DNA of 64,000 nucleotides from Lonsdalea britannica (GTDB lineage Bacteria; Pseudomonadota; Gammaproteobacteria; Enterobacterales; Enterobacteriaceae): NCBI RefSeq assembly GCF_002111595.1, contig NZ_LUTN01000009.1, positions 62,001 to 126,000 of the forward strand, read 5' to 3'. Shown piece by piece: positions 18,253 to 28,456 of this stretch (position 1 is its first letter; each line of letters starts with the position of its first letter). The notes under the pieces were generated by a model. It saw only the letters and a program-made list of their open reading frames with translations, ran no database searches and was not told where the DNA came from. The position numbers and the translations under genes were made by a program.

Positions 18253-18345
18253 AGTTATTATTCAGCTCACATCAACATCGGCACGCAATGGTACTGTCAG
18301 CAGACGAGCCAACGCAACGGAAAACACCGTCTCTCGCGGCGATCC

Positions 18346-19218
18346 CTATTCGCTTTTTTGCCGCATCACCGAAGGCGTGACGCCATACGCGGCCCGAAAG
18401 CGCTGGCTGAAGTGGCTGGAGGAACTGAATCCGCATGCCAACGCAATGTCCGTCATCGGCAGCGCGGTATGGCGAACCAGATGGTGCGCACGTTCGAGGC
18501 GAATCCGCATCACAAACTGATGCGGCGCCATCCCCTCGCTGTGACGGAACATGCGCGCAAAGTGAAATTCACTCAGCCCGGCCTCGGTGGCTAGGTCCGC
18601 CAGCGTCAGCGGTTCCGCCAGCCGCGCGTCGATCAGCGCCCGAATGCGCTGACGAACCATTGGCGCCAGTCCGCCACGCACCGTCGGCAGCGCCCACTGC
18701 AACTGGGTATAGCGCCGCAGCACGTGAGTCATCAACAGCGTCGAGGCGGTCGTCAGCGTGAGCCGGTCAGCGGCGTCTTGCCAGCTGTGCTGCAGCAGAA
18801 AGTGTCGATAGAGACTGACAATCTGCGCATCGTCGCCAAAGACCCGTTCTTCCAGTCGCAGGCTCGCCGGACTGCGATCCCAGATCTGCTCAGCCAGCTC
18901 GCGCAGGTGGTCGTCGGTGTAATAAAGGTGAACGAACTGCAAATCGCCGCGGATATCCCACGTGGAAACGCTGTGTTTCGGCATCAGGCAAAAGCGATCC
19001 GGGCCGCCGCCGTTGAACCAGCCGTCCGGCCGTTTATGGTAGGACTCATAGCCCCCGGCGATATACAGGCTCAGGGTGTGATGATTGGTATTTTCCAGCG
19101 TGACACGGTCGTGGCTGTTCTGCCACGACGCTAGACTGACGCCGTTATTGAGGTCCACCGAATCCCGCAAACGCGTTTTATAGTGCTGCAAAACGTTCAG
19201 TGCCTCATAGCTCGCCAT
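18346..19218 (-). CDS. AraC-family transcriptional regulator
   Basis: 290 residues from ATG 19218, with a GGGGAC ribosome site. The C-terminal ~100 residues carry two helix-turn-helix units: the first includes LADLATEAGLSEFHFARMF, the second IALACGFSSSSHFSQRFRAAYG. The N-terminal domain probably binds the effector. It is divergent from the EamA exporter across 113 bp and probably regulates it. The signal is unknown. Confidence 0.88.
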   Translation of the reverse strand: MASYEALNVLQHYKTRLRDSVDLNNGVSLASWQNSHDRVTLENTNHHTLSLYIAGGYESYHKRPDGWFNGGGPDRFCLMPKHSVSTWDIRGDLQFVHLYYTDDHLRELAEQIWDRSPASLRLEERVFGDDAQIVSLYRHFLLQHSWQDAADRLTLTTASTLLMTHVLRRYTQLQWALPTVRGGLAPMVRQRIRALIDARLAEPLTLADLATEAGLSEFHFARMFRHSEGMAPHQFVMRIRLERAHHLVRHTALPMTDIALACGFSSSSHFSQRFRAAYGVTPSVMRQKSE

Positions 19219-19331
19219 GATGTCCCCTATGAAAAAACCGCAATTTGATGGTAACCAGCGCAAATCCGTGACAGCGCGCCTGCCTGTTCAGCTGGATATT
19301 AAAGGGTATCCGCCGTAACAGAGAGTCCTCC

Positions 19332-20234
19332 ATGAATATCGTGCTTTATTTACTCGTCGTCCTAATTTGGGGCACCACCTGGCTGGCGATCAGCCTACAG
19401 CATGGCAGCGTGCCGCCGGAAGTGTCGGTCTTTTGGCGTTTCGCCATCGCCTCCGCACTGCTGTTATCGTTCCTGAAACTGACCGGTCGCCTGCGGCCCC
19501 TATCGTGGCGCGGACATCTGCTTTGCATGGTGCAGGGCGTCACCGTCTTCGGCATCAATATGATCTGTTTCTATCATGCCATCGTCTGGATTTCGAGTGG
19601 TCTTGAATCGGTGATTTTCTCGATGGCGGTCTTGTTCAACGCGTTTAATGCCCGGCTGATGCTGGGCCAGCGGCTGACGCGCAATGTGTGGCTGGCTGCG
19701 CCGCTGGGTTTGGCGGGCGTCGTCCTGCTGTTCTGGCACGACCTGACGCAGATCGACGCAGGCTCGCATTTACTGATGGGAGCCGGATTATGCCTGCTGG
19801 CGACCTACTGCTTTTCGCTGGGCAACATTATCAGCATCCAGCATCAACGGCAGGGGCGCGACATTATGGCGACCAACGGCTGGGGCATGTGCTACGGGGC
19901 GCTGGCCGTAGGCATGGCTGGAGTATTCATGGGCTATGACTTCACCCCCGAATTGACGGCACGCTATTTGGGATCGCTGGGGTATCTCGCCGTTGTGGGA
20001 TCGGTCGTCGGCTTTGGGGCTTATTTCCTGCTGGTAGGTCGTATCGGTGCGAGTCAGGCGGCTTATGCCACGCTGTTGTTCCCGCTGGTGGCGCTCTCGC
20101 TCTCAACGGTATTCGAAGGCTATCAGTGGCGGGCGAATGCGGTGTTAGGGCTGGTGTTGATTCTGGCGGGCAATGCGGTGATGTTTTACCGTCCACGCCG
20201 TAAAACGGCGCTAACGTCCCAGCAGGCAGTCTGA
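19332..20234 (+). CDS. EamA/DMT-family transporter
   Basis: 300 residues and ten predicted membrane spans in two repeated EamA halves (starts LVVLIWGTTWLAI). Drug/metabolite transporters of this kind export amino acids, nucleosides or drugs from the cytoplasm. The divergent AraC regulator is a common arrangement for an inducible exporter. It ends just before a terminator shared with rhlE. The substrate is unknown. Confidence 0.88.
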   Translation: MNIVLYLLVVLIWGTTWLAISLQHGSVPPEVSVFWRFAIASALLLSFLKLTGRLRPLSWRGHLLCMVQGVTVFGINMICFYHAIVWISSGLESVIFSMAVLFNAFNARLMLGQRLTRNVWLAAPLGLAGVVLLFWHDLTQIDAGSHLLMGAGLCLLATYCFSLGNIISIQHQRQGRDIMATNGWGMCYGALAVGMAGVFMGYDFTPELTARYLGSLGYLAVVGSVVGFGAYFLLVGRIGASQAAYATLLFPLVALSLSTVFEGYQWRANAVLGLVLILAGNAVMFYRPRRKTALTSQQAV

Positions 20235-20250
20235 GTGGACACCTGAAGAA

Positions 20251-20274
20251 ACAGGCGGCCCGAGGGCCGCCTGT
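20251..20274. terminator. Terminator hairpin between convergent eamA-type gene and rhlE
   Basis: A perfect 10-bp GC-rich stem, ACAGGCGGCC (20251-20260) with GGCCGCCTGT (20265-20274), and a CGAG tetraloop, midway between two convergent stop codons. T-runs are poor, so termination may be partial or Rho-assisted. Confidence 0.65.
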
Positions 20275-20282
20275 CACACAAA

Positions 20283-21643
20283 CTAGGCTTTGGACGCCGG
20301 TTTGTGGCTCGGACGAGCGCGACGAGCCTGGCCGTCACGCGCGCCACCGCCGGAGCGAGGCGCGCCCTGACGAGCCGGACGACCACCCTCACCGGCGCCG
20401 CCACGGTGATTACCCTGACGCGCACCGCCGCCGCCACGAGGAGCCGATGACGGACGACCGCCACGGCCACCCTGACGACCGTTCTGGATAGGATCGGCCT
20501 TAATCGTCGGGTCCGGTTCGTAGCCCGGAACGGCCATACGCGGGATCTCACGCTTCAGCAGACGTTCGATGTCGCGCAGCAGTTTGTGCTCATCGACACA
20601 GACCAGCGACAGCGCTTCACCGGTAGAGGCGGCACGGCCGGTACGGCCGATACGGTGAACGTAATCTTCCGGTACGTTCGGCAGCTCATAGTTCACGACG
20701 TGCGGCAGATGGTCGATATCCAGACCACGGGCCGCGATATCGGTCGCCACCAGCACACGAATGGAACCGTCTTTGAAGTTGGCCAGCGCCGGGTACGTGC
20801 GCCCTGGCTCTTGTTGCCGTGGATCGCCGCGGCGGTGATACCGTCTTTTTCCAGCTGTTCAGCCAGATGGTTAGCACCGTGTTTGGTCCGGGTGAAGACC
20901 AGCACCTGACGCCATTCGTTTTGACCAATCAGCTGAGACAGCAGTTCGCGTTTGCGTTTTTTGTCGACCATGTGCACATGCTGCGTCACCAGTTCTGACG
21001 GCGTGTTGCGACGCACCACTTCGACGGAGGCCGGATTGTTCAGCAGAGAGTTGGCCAACCCTTTGATGTCATCAGAGAAGGTCGCGGAGAACATCAGGTT
21101 CTGACGGCGTGTCGGCAATTTCGACAGCACGCGACGAATGTCATGGATAAAGCCCATATCCAGCATACGGTCGGCTTCATCCAGAACCAGCACCTCGACC
21201 TGAGACAGGTCTACCGCATTCTGATGTTCCAGATCCAGCAGTCGACCCGGGGTCGCCACCAGAATATCCACGCCGCCGCGCAATTTCATCATCTGGGGAT
21301 TGATGCTGACGCCGCCGAACACGACCAGCGAACGCAGGCTCAGGTACTTACTGTAAGACTGGACGTTTTCGCCAATCTGCGCCGCCAGTTCACGGGTCGG
21401 CGTCAGGATCAGCGCACGAACCGGGCGACGGCCCTTCGACATAGGCTTCGAACTGAGCATTTGCAGCAGCGGCAACGTAAAGCCCGCCGTTTTGCCCGTA
21501 CCGGTCTGAGCGCTTGCCATCAGGTCGCGGCCAGCCAATACCAGCGGGATCGCCTGACTCTGTACCGGCGTCGGCTCACGATAACCCTGCTCTTCCACGG
21601 CACGTAAAATATCGGCGCTCAGGCCGAGAGATTCAAAAGACAT
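20283..21643 (-). CDS. rhlE: RhlE, DEAD-box ATP-dependent RNA helicase (one frameshift)
   Basis: Starts [13 protein letters not shown] at 21643. Q motif, [16 protein letters not shown] (DEAD) and SAT are in the first part; [12 protein letters not shown] and HRIGRTGRA are in the second, then a basic R/G-rich tail of about 60 residues. The frames join at about 20789: one more G in CCCGG(G)CGCTG continues GARTR into ALANFKDGS. The repaired protein has 453 residues, as in E. coli (454). RhlE acts in ribosome assembly and RNA turnover. Probably a consensus error. Confidence 0.92.
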
Positions 21644-22133
21644 ATTGAGAACAACTCCAGATCGACCCTGACCGGACATAAGTCGGCGTAGTTTCCAGGG
21701 CGATAACAAGATGGGTATCGGCGCGACGTTCGGTGTGCGTACGCGATGCGCTAACCCAGATGAATGGGCACAAACTACGGTGCATAACTGCCAATGATTG
21801 TATCAGGAAATGATGACTATCAGGGATTTTTCTACCTGCGTCACAGTTTAAGGCGAGAAACGCCTCCTACGCCCTACGATTTCGTCGATTGGCGATTTTC
21901 ACCGCCATGAATCTGAGCGCGATTTTACCGTATGGCCGTCACCCAACCGCCGCCCCGCAAGCCAGTAGGTCCCCGCCGCCGCCTGACACTCAGCGACACA
22001 CGGACAGCGGTCCGATCCTACTGAATTTAGGATGGATCTGGGTACGTCGTCTATGCCACAGTCTACACTTTGTCACGGGCATCGCGCGCCTCCGTCGGCG
22101 GTGTGCCTTCCAGCTCTACCAGGAGAAAAATGG
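21644..22133. other. rhlE-clsB divergent intergenic region
   Basis: 490 bp. In E. coli ybhP precedes clsB; no ybhP frame is present here. The region must carry promoters for rhlE (leftward) and clsB (rightward). AT-rich stretches lie near 21780-21850. No RNA gene is recognisable. Confidence 0.45.
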
Positions 22134-23369
22134 ATGAAAGCGACATGGCGTGATGACAATCAGTTCGAGCTACTGGTCAACGGCGACGCTTTCTATCCCA
22201 GCGTTTTTTCCGCCATTCGCCAGGCCCAGCGCCACGTGGTATTGGAAACCTTCATCTGGTTCGAGGATACGATCGGCACCGAACTGCGCGATGTGCTGGC
22301 CGATGCTGCGCGGCGCGGCGTCAGCGTGGATGTGCTGGCGGATGGTTTCGGCTCTCACGATCTGTCCGCAGGCTTTTTAGCGCCGATGATTGAGGCGGGC
22401 GTCCACGTGCGTTTCTACGACCCGCGTCCGCGACTGCTCGGCATGCGCACTAATCTGTTCCGCCGTCTGCACCGCAAAATTGTGGTGGTTGACGGCACGG
22501 CCGCCTGGGTTGGCGGCATCAACTATGGCGAAGACCACATGACCGATGCGGGGCCAGACGCCAAGCAGGACTATGCCGTCAAAGTGCGCGGACCCGTAGT
22601 ACAAGACATTTATCGCTATGTCATGGACGTGTTGGCGCGTGAAGAGCCGCCGAAACGCTGGTGGCGTAACCGCTTCCGTCGCCCGGTGCGCAACCGCCAT
22701 CCGAGCGACGCACAGGCGCTGTTCGTCTATCGCGATAATGCCTCTCACCGTGACGATATCGAAAAGCATTATCTTTATATGCTCCGTCAGGCCAAGCGAG
22801 AGGTCGTGATCGCCAACGCCTATTTTTTCCCTGGCTATCGATTGCTGCGTTCAATGCGTAAAGCCGCACGCCGCGGCGTGCGCGTGCGCCTCATCGTTCA
22901 GGGCCAGCCGGACATGCCGATCGTGCTGGTCGGCGCCCGCATGCTGTACCACTATCTGCTGCGCGCGGGCGTGGAGATCTACGAGTATCGCCGCCGCCCG
23001 CTTCACGGGAAAATCGCGTTGCAGGATGATCAATGGACCACCGTCGGCTCCAGCAATCTGGACCCGCTGAGTCTGGCGCTCAATCTGGAGGCTAATCTGA
23101 TCATTCATGATCGCGACTTCAACCAGCAGTTGCGCGAACATCTGTACTCACTAATGACGGAGGATTCTCTGCGCGTGGAGCCGGACCATTTGCCTAAGCA
23201 GTCTTACTGGCGGCTGATGCAAAACGTCGTGGTGTTCCACTTTTTACGCCATTTCCCCGCCTTGGTCGGCTGGCTGCCCGCGCATACGCCGCGACTCAAA
23301 CTGCTCAGCCCGCCTGACGAGACTGCAAAGGAATTAACGACACCACAACAGGAGATCACGCGTCCATGA
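22134..23369 (+). CDS. clsB: ClsB, cardiolipin synthase B
   Basis: Start ATG 22134 (MKATWRDDNQFELL) after AGGAG; it matches the E. coli ClsB N-terminus, so the longer upstream frame is not used. About 411 residues with two HxKxxxxD phospholipase D motifs (HRKIVVVD and HGKIALQD), each followed by the GG/GSSNLD type residues. It makes cardiolipin, or phosphatidylglycerol in the presence of YbhP, at the inner membrane. ybhN overlaps its end by 4 bp, so they are co-transcribed. Confidence 0.93.
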   Translation: MKATWRDDNQFELLVNGDAFYPSVFSAIRQAQRHVVLETFIWFEDTIGTELRDVLADAARRGVSVDVLADGFGSHDLSAGFLAPMIEAGVHVRFYDPRPRLLGMRTNLFRRLHRKIVVVDGTAAWVGGINYGEDHMTDAGPDAKQDYAVKVRGPVVQDIYRYVMDVLAREEPPKRWWRNRFRRPVRNRHPSDAQALFVYRDNASHRDDIEKHYLYMLRQAKREVVIANAYFFPGYRLLRSMRKAARRGVRVRLIVQGQPDMPIVLVGARMLYHYLLRAGVEIYEYRRRPLHGKIALQDDQWTTVGSSNLDPLSLALNLEANLIIHDRDFNQQLREHLYSLMTEDSLRVEPDHLPKQSYWRLMQNVVVFHFLRHFPALVGWLPAHTPRLKLLSPPDETAKELTTPQQEITRP

Positions 23370-24358
23370 ATGTTCGTAGTCGCAAGAAGAACAAGAAGAA
23401 AACGCTGCTCAAAAAGAGTATCGCCACGCTGTTTCTCATTGCGGTGGTTGTTCTGCTGGTCATCTTTGCGCGGCAGGTGGATTGGACGGAGGTCCTGCAT
23501 GCGATTCTGAGCTACAACCGACAGGTGGTGTACCTCATCGCCGGTCTGGTCGTCGTCAGCTATCTGCTCTACGGCGTTTACGATCTGCTTGGACGCGCCT
23601 ACTGCCGTCATCCGCTCCCGCGCTTGCAGGTGCTGCTGGTCTCGATGATCTGCTACGCGTTCAATTTCACGCTCGGCGCTTGGGTGGGCGGCGTGGGCAT
23701 GCGCTTTCGGCTTTACTCCCGGCTGGGACTGAAAAGCAGCACCATCACGAAAATGTTTTCCCTCAGCATCGCCACTAACTGGCTGGGCTATATCCTGCTG
23801 GCTGGCGGCGTGTTTGCCTTCGGCCCGTTGCACATGCCGGGAAACTGGGTGATCGGCGACGTCGCCCTGCGTCTGATTGGCTACACGCTGCTGCTGGTGA
23901 TCGTCGGCTATCTATGGCTCTGCGCCTTTTCTCACCGCCGTCGTCTGCCGTTTCGCGGGATGAAGTTCTCGCTGCCGTCGTTGAAAATGGCCTTCCTGCA
24001 ACTGCTGGTGTCATCGCTGAACTGGCTAATCATGGGCGCGATTAATTGGCTGCTGCTGGGCCAGAGAGTCGATTTCATTTTGGTGTTCGGCGTTCTGTTG
24101 ATCGCCAGCATCGCCTGTCTGGTCGCCAACGTGCCTGCGGGGATTGGCGTATTAGAGGCGATATTCATGGCGTTGCTGGCGGGCAGGCCGTTCACTCACG
24201 GGGAGATCATCGCCGCGCTGCTGGCCTACCGGGCGCTGTACTATATCGCGCCGTTAATCCTCGCGCTGGGGCCTTACCTGTGGCTGGAAGGCCGCGCCAA
24301 AAAACTGCGGGTGAAGAACCTTCAGGCGCTGGCGAAGGAGCCGGAAAAGTCGCTGTGA
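23366..24358 (+). CDS. ybhN: YbhN, UPF0104 inner-membrane protein
   Basis: 330 residues. It has a basic N-terminus (about ten Lys/Arg in the first 20 residues), then about eight hydrophobic spans of the lysylphosphatidylglycerol synthase transmembrane (flippase-like) family. Translational overlap with clsB points to a lipid-related function. The molecular activity of YbhN is not established. Confidence 0.9.
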   Translation: MNVRSRKKNKKKTLLKKSIATLFLIAVVVLLVIFARQVDWTEVLHAILSYNRQVVYLIAGLVVVSYLLYGVYDLLGRAYCRHPLPRLQVLLVSMICYAFNFTLGAWVGGVGMRFRLYSRLGLKSSTITKMFSLSIATNWLGYILLAGGVFAFGPLHMPGNWVIGDVALRLIGYTLLLVIVGYLWLCAFSHRRRLPFRGMKFSLPSLKMAFLQLLVSSLNWLIMGAINWLLLGQRVDFILVFGVLLIASIACLVANVPAGIGVLEAIFMALLAGRPFTHGEIIAALLAYRALYYIAPLILALGPYLWLEGRAKKLRVKNLQALAKEPEKSL

Positions 24359-24389
24359 CCCGCATCACGACGCCGTTTCTCTTCACAAA

Positions 24390-24417
24390 AAAACAGGGAG
24401 CCTCAGCTCCCTGTTTT
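24390..24417. terminator. Bidirectional terminator between ybhN and ybhL
   Basis: A perfect 11-bp stem, AAAACAGGGAG (24390-24400) with CTCCCTGTTTT (24407-24417). The flanking A-run and T-run suit both directions, between convergent genes. Confidence 0.9.
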
Positions 24418-24443
24418 CCTTTCACGCCACTGTCCGAGTGCGA

Positions 24444-25154
24444 TTAGCGGCGGTTGCCCAGTAAACGCAGCATCATCAGGAACAGGTTGATGAAGTCCAG
24501 ATACAGCGTCAGCGCGCCGACGATGGAGTATTTCCGGAAATTATCTTTGTCATCGGAAGAGAGCTGCTCGCCGATATTTTTCAGCTTCTGCGTGTCGTAC
24601 GCAGTCAGACCGACGAACACGACCACGCCGATGTAAGTGACGGCGCGCGTCAGCGCATCGCTTTTCAGCCAGAAGTTGACCAGCGTCGCCAGCAGGATGC
24701 CGATCAGTCCCATGAACAGGATGCTGCCCAGTCCGCTCAGGTCGCGTTTGGTCACGTAGCCGTACAGGCTCATCGCACCGAACATCCCGGCGCTGATGAC
24801 GAAGGTACTGGCGATAGAGCCGCCGCTGTAGACGATGAAAATGCTGGACAGCGTCAATCCGGTCAACGCCGAATAGAGCATGAACAGACCGGTCGCCACC
24901 GTTCCGCTAAGACGGTTCACCATGCCGGAAATTACGAAGACCAGGCCCAGCTGCGCGATGATCAGCCCGTAAAAGGTGATCTGACTTGAGAAAACCAGCT
25001 TCAGCACGGCAGGCGTATTCGCCGCATACCAAGCGACAAATGCCGTCAGCAGCAGGCCGCAGGTCATCCAACCATAAACCTGCGCCATATAGGTCTGCAT
25101 GCTGGTGCCAGCACGCTGAACAATCGAGTCATTGGAACGTGGATATCGATCCAT
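24444..25154 (-). CDS. ybhL: YbhL, BAX inhibitor-1 family membrane protein
   Basis: 236 residues with seven hydrophobic spans and the BI-1 signature near the C-terminus (LTAYDTQKLKNIG, with the conserved aspartates of the family pH/calcium sensor). The start MDRYPRSNDSIVQRAG matches YbhL. BI-1 relatives act as calcium/proton leak channels; the physiological role in enterobacteria is unclear. It lies downstream of the moa operon on the same strand but probably has its own promoter. Confidence 0.92.
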   Translation of the reverse strand: MDRYPRSNDSIVQRAGTSMQTYMAQVYGWMTCGLLLTAFVAWYAANTPAVLKLVFSSQITFYGLIIAQLGLVFVISGMVNRLSGTVATGLFMLYSALTGLTLSSIFIVYSGGSIASTFVISAGMFGAMSLYGYVTKRDLSGLGSILFMGLIGILLATLVNFWLKSDALTRAVTYIGVVVFVGLTAYDTQKLKNIGEQLSSDDKDNFRKYSIVGALTLYLDFINLFLMMLRLLGNRR

Positions 25155-25267
25155 GATGCTTCCTTTGTGTTGAGTAAACGATCCCAGGCAAATAATTGCC
25201 CTCCGAGCTAAAGTTTACCACAAAATCGCCCGGCCACCGGCCAGACACACGCCGCCCGGCACGGCTT

Positions 25268-25732
25268 TTATCGCGTCCAGCGCCGGGCGGCCTCACGATC
25301 GCTGTCTCGCGATGCCACCCACCGGTCGCCCTCCTCCGTCGATTCCCGCTTCCAGAACGGCGCACGGGTTTTCAACAGGTCCATGATGAACTCAGCGGCT
25401 TCAAACGCCGCGCCCCGGTGCGCGCCGGTAACGCCGACGAAGACAATTTCGTCGCCCGGATAGAGCGCGCCGATGCGATGCACCACGCTGACACGCTGTA
25501 GCGGCCAGCGTTCGCGCGCTTCCTCGACGATCTCCGCCAGCGCTTTTTCGGTCATGCCGGGATAGTGCTCCAGCGTCAGGGCGCTGACGTTTTCGCCCAG
25601 ATTATGATTGCGCACTTTGCCGGTGAAAGTGACGACCGCGCCATCCTCATCGCAGGCGGCCAGCCAGGCATACTCTTCGCCCACGCTGAACGCGTCCGCG
25701 CCAACCCGAATACGAGTCGCTTTCATGCTCAT
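25268..25732 (-). CDS. moaE: MoaE, molybdopterin synthase catalytic subunit
   Basis: 154 residues. FSVGEEYAWLA, VVTFTGKVRNHN and the catalytic-site segment with KTRAPFWKRE match MoaE. With MoaD it adds two sulfurs to cyclic pyranopterin monophosphate to form molybdopterin. Its start overlaps the moaD stop by 4 bp. Confidence 0.95.
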   Translation of the reverse strand: MSMKATRIRVGADAFSVGEEYAWLAACDEDGAVVTFTGKVRNHNLGENVSALTLEHYPGMTEKALAEIVEEARERWPLQRVSVVHRIGALYPGDEIVFVGVTGAHRGAAFEAAEFIMDLLKTRAPFWKRESTEEGDRWVASRDSDREAARRWTR

Positions 25733-25974
25733 CCTCCCGTCACCGGCGGAAAAAAGGCCACTTCGTCGCCGTCGCGCAGCGGATGATTCATCGCCACCAG
25801 CGTCTGGTTAACCGCCGCCAGCAGCTTGCCGTCTTCGAGCGCCAGCGCCCAGCGATCGCCGCGCTCACACAGCGCCTGCCGCAGCGCGGACACCGTCGGG
25901 AAGGTCGCGGGCAGCGTCTCTCGCTCCGAACCAATCAGCTCTCTGACCTGAGCAAAAAACAGCACGGTGATCAT
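25729..25974 (-). CDS. moaD: MoaD, molybdopterin synthase sulfur carrier subunit
   Basis: 81 residues of ubiquitin-like fold ending in the obligatory Gly-Gly (PPVTGG), which is adenylated by MoeB and then thiocarboxylated. It overlaps moaC and moaE by 4 bp on either side, giving tight translational coupling. moeB is present elsewhere in this window (56 kb). Confidence 0.95.
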   Translation of the reverse strand: MITVLFFAQVRELIGSERETLPATFPTVSALRQALCERGDRWALALEDGKLLAAVNQTLVAMNHPLRDGDEVAFFPPVTGG

Positions 25975-26453
25975 GCGTCCTCCGCCTGGAAGTCGCCGGA
26001 CTTGCCGCCGCTTTTCGCGAGCAGCCTCACGGGGCCGATGACCATGTCCTTCTGCACCGCCTTACACATATCGTAAATCGTCAGCGCCGCCACAGAGGCG
26101 GCCGTCAGCGCTTCCATCTCAACGCCGGTTTTGCCGGTGAGACGGCACAGCGATTCGATGCGCACCCGGTTGTGCGCCGGCTGCGCTTCCAGTTCTACCG
26201 CCACTTTGGTCAGCAGCAATGGGTGACACAGCGGGATCAGATCCCAGGTCCGTTTCGCCGCTTGAATACCGGCGATACGCGCCGTGGCGAACACATCGCC
26301 CTTGTGATGGCGGCCCTCGATAATCATGGACAGCGTTTCAGGGGCCATCGCGACGAACGCTTCGGCGCGGGCTTCGCGCACCGTCTCGGCCTTGGCGGAA
26401 ACATCCACCATCGCCGCTTCCCCGGCGGCATTAATGTGCGTCAATTGAGTCAT
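25971..26453 (-). CDS. moaC: MoaC, cyclic pyranopterin monophosphate synthase
   Basis: 160 residues, as in E. coli. The [13 protein letters not shown] and [12 protein letters not shown] blocks are the family active-site segments. It converts the MoaA product (3',8-cyclo-GTP) into cyclic pyranopterin monophosphate in the cytoplasm. It starts 8 bp after moaB. Confidence 0.96.
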   Translation of the reverse strand: MTQLTHINAAGEAAMVDVSAKAETVREARAEAFVAMAPETLSMIIEGRHHKGDVFATARIAGIQAAKRTWDLIPLCHPLLLTKVAVELEAQPAHNRVRIESLCRLTGKTGVEMEALTAASVAALTIYDMCKAVQKDMVIGPVRLLAKSGGKSGDFQAEDA

Positions 26454-26461
26454 AGTTATCG

Positions 26462-26974
26462 TTATTTTTTCAAATGTGGATGGACGTTGCAGGGCTTCTG
26501 GCGCGCGTCCAGTTGTTCTTGCAGAACGCGCTCCCAGGCGGTGCGGCAGGCGCGGGTCGATCCGGGCATCGCAAAAATCACCGTGCCGTTCGCCAGACCG
26601 GCCAGCGCGCGCGACTGTATTGTCGCCGTGCCGATATCTTCATAGGACACCATGCGGAACAGCTCGCCAAACCCGGCCATTTCACGGTCAAACAGCACGC
26701 TGATGGCCTCCGGCACTTTATCTCCGTCGGTAAACCCGGTGCCGCCGTTAATCAGCACTACCTGCACATGGTCACTCGCGATCCAGTCAGAGACTCGGGC
26801 GCGGATCTGATACAGATTTTCCGGCACGATGGCGCTGGCGACGACCTGGTGTCCCGCTTCCTGCGCGGCTTCGCGCAAATAGTCGCCGGAGGTGTCGTCC
26901 GCTTCGGTGCGACGCGAGGACACGGTCATGACTGCGATACGCAGTGGGATAAATGTTTCACTGGGCTGACTCAT
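26462..26974 (-). CDS. moaB: MoaB, molybdopterin-binding protein
   Basis: 170 residues of the MogA/MoeA/CinA fold, with [17 protein letters not shown] near the N-terminus and [10 protein letters not shown] and MPGSTRAC further on. In E. coli its role is not essential because MogA performs the adenylation. Second gene of the moa operon. Confidence 0.94.
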   Translation of the reverse strand: MSQPSETFIPLRIAVMTVSSRRTEADDTSGDYLREAAQEAGHQVVASAIVPENLYQIRARVSDWIASDHVQVVLINGGTGFTDGDKVPEAISVLFDREMAGFGELFRMVSYEDIGTATIQSRALAGLANGTVIFAMPGSTRACRTAWERVLQEQLDARQKPCNVHPHLKK

Positions 26975-27011
26975 ACTCTCTCCTTACTTCACTTCTATGT
27001 TCAACACGGGT

Positions 27012-28001
27012 TCACCCGCCAATAAAGGACAAGTTGGGCGTGATGCCGCTGTCGCCTTCGTGCAGAAAATGCGTCTCTTTTTTCAGCTTCAGGCCGCCCG
27101 CGATGCGATCTTGCAACGCCGCCAACTGGCTATCATCCGCCAACAAATCCCGCAGCGGGATCCCCTGCTCGCCGAACAGGCACAGATGCAGATTGCCTAT
27201 CGCCGAAACGCGCAGCCGGTTGCAGCTCTGACAGAAGTTTTTTTCGTACGGCATGATCAGCCCCACTTCACCCTGATAGTCGGGGTGAGAGAATGTCTGG
27301 GCGGGGCCGTCGCTGCGCTGACGCGCCTGCGGTTGCCAGCCTTGCTGCAAGAGACGTGTGCGGATCGTCTGACCGGAGACATGATGACGACGAAACAGTT
27401 CGCGCCCTTCGCCGGTTTCCATCAGTTCGATGAAACGCAGCTGTATCGGGCGCGACTTGATCCAATGAAGAAAGGCGTTGAGGCTGCCGTCGTTGACGTC
27501 TCGCATCAACACCGTGTTGATTTTGACCTTGGGGAAGCCTGCGGCGAACGCCGCATCAATACCGGCCATGACTTCGCGAAACTTGTCCTGTCCGGTAATC
27601 GCGTGAAATTGCCGGGCGTCGAGGCTGTCTACGCTGACGTTGATATGGGTCAGACCGGCGTCGCGCCAACGCGCCGCCTCACGCGCCAGCCGATAACCAT
27701 TGGTGGTCACGGCCAACGTTCGGATCGACGGGTTTTCCCGCACCGCCGCGATGATGTCGATAAAGTCGCGGCGCAGCGAGGGTTCGCCTCCCGTGAGCCG
27801 CACTTTTTCCGTCCCCATGGAGGCGAACGCCCGGCTGACGCGGCGGATTTCATCCAGCGACAGAAAGCGACGCGGAGTCTTGCCCTGGGGGCGGTAGCCA
27901 TCGGGCAGACAGTAGGTGCAACGAAAATTGCAGACGTCCGTAATCGACAGGCGCAGGTAGTAGAACTTGCGCGCAAACGCGTCGGTCAGTTGATTCACCA
28001 T
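27012..28001 (-). CDS. moaA: MoaA, GTP 3',8-cyclase (radical SAM)
   Basis: 329 residues from ATG 28001 ([13 protein letters not shown]), the same length as E. coli; the frame is open further upstream, but that part is the RNA leader. The radical-SAM motif CNFRCTYC is near residue 25. The C-terminus has the second cluster cysteines (CQSCNRLR, then C about 14 residues later) and ends in the Gly-Gly required for activity. First gene of moaABCDE. Confidence 0.96.
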   Translation of the reverse strand: MVNQLTDAFARKFYYLRLSITDVCNFRCTYCLPDGYRPQGKTPRRFLSLDEIRRVSRAFASMGTEKVRLTGGEPSLRRDFIDIIAAVRENPSIRTLAVTTNGYRLAREAARWRDAGLTHINVSVDSLDARQFHAITGQDKFREVMAGIDAAFAAGFPKVKINTVLMRDVNDGSLNAFLHWIKSRPIQLRFIELMETGEGRELFRRHHVSGQTIRTRLLQQGWQPQARQRSDGPAQTFSHPDYQGEVGLIMPYEKNFCQSCNRLRVSAIGNLHLCLFGEQGIPLRDLLADDSQLAALQDRIAGGLKLKKETHFLHEGDSGITPNLSFIGG

Positions 28002-28019
28002 AAACACCTTTCCAAATAC

Positions 28020-28125
28020 GGGAGATGCGGGCATTTCTACCGCGCACCCTGGTGACCGAACAGGCCACGGCCTGAGCACCCTATTACGCGACCGGGCATA
28101 ACGTAGGCATTCAGGCTAGGAGTTT
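28020..28125 (-). ncRNA. Moco RNA motif (putative molybdenum cofactor riboswitch) in the moaA leader
   Basis: The ~120 nt upstream of moaA on the minus strand carry blocks I associate with the Moco RNA motif of gammaproteobacterial moaA leaders: CTCCTAGCC at the 5' side, a GC-rich paired middle (GGCCGTGGCC, GGTCACCAGGG) and the 3' block GCGCGGTAGAAATGCCCGC, ending about 20 nt before the start codon. Placement directly before moaA is the normal position. In E. coli this leader lowers moa expression when cofactor is plentiful. Exact ends are approximate. Confidence 0.72.
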
Positions 28126-28456
28126 TGATTTCGCTTCCGCGTGGTGTGACAACGTCAACGAAACCGTGATTTCAGCATAGAGTCTATCGCCAATATTGGC
28201 GACGAGTCACTGAAAATACGGTGTATATATCTGTATATAGCGGATTTTTCTTTTATTCCGATGGCATGGCTCGCCCCGGCAAAACTCGGCCTGGTCGTTC
28301 CCCACAGTGTCTGCCCCGAGCGTGTGGCAAGTCGCGCGCCGCACCGTTAAGCCCCGCTTTTTCAGCACAATTTTCCTTGTGCGTGATGCGCGACCGGCGG
28401 GCAGTGTGATATATATCCGCTACGTTTTTTTATTTATTTAATTAGGTGAGGCATCT
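28126..28456. other. moaA-ybhK divergent intergenic region
   Basis: About 330 bp holding the moa promoter (leftward) and the ybhK promoter (rightward). The stretch just before ybhK is very AT-rich (28420-28450). I could not place -35/-10 boxes with confidence. Confidence 0.4.

Noticed and set aside
26997-28055. 352-codon plus-strand frame opposite moaA
   Set aside because: Shadow of moaA on the other strand; composition follows the moaA codons.
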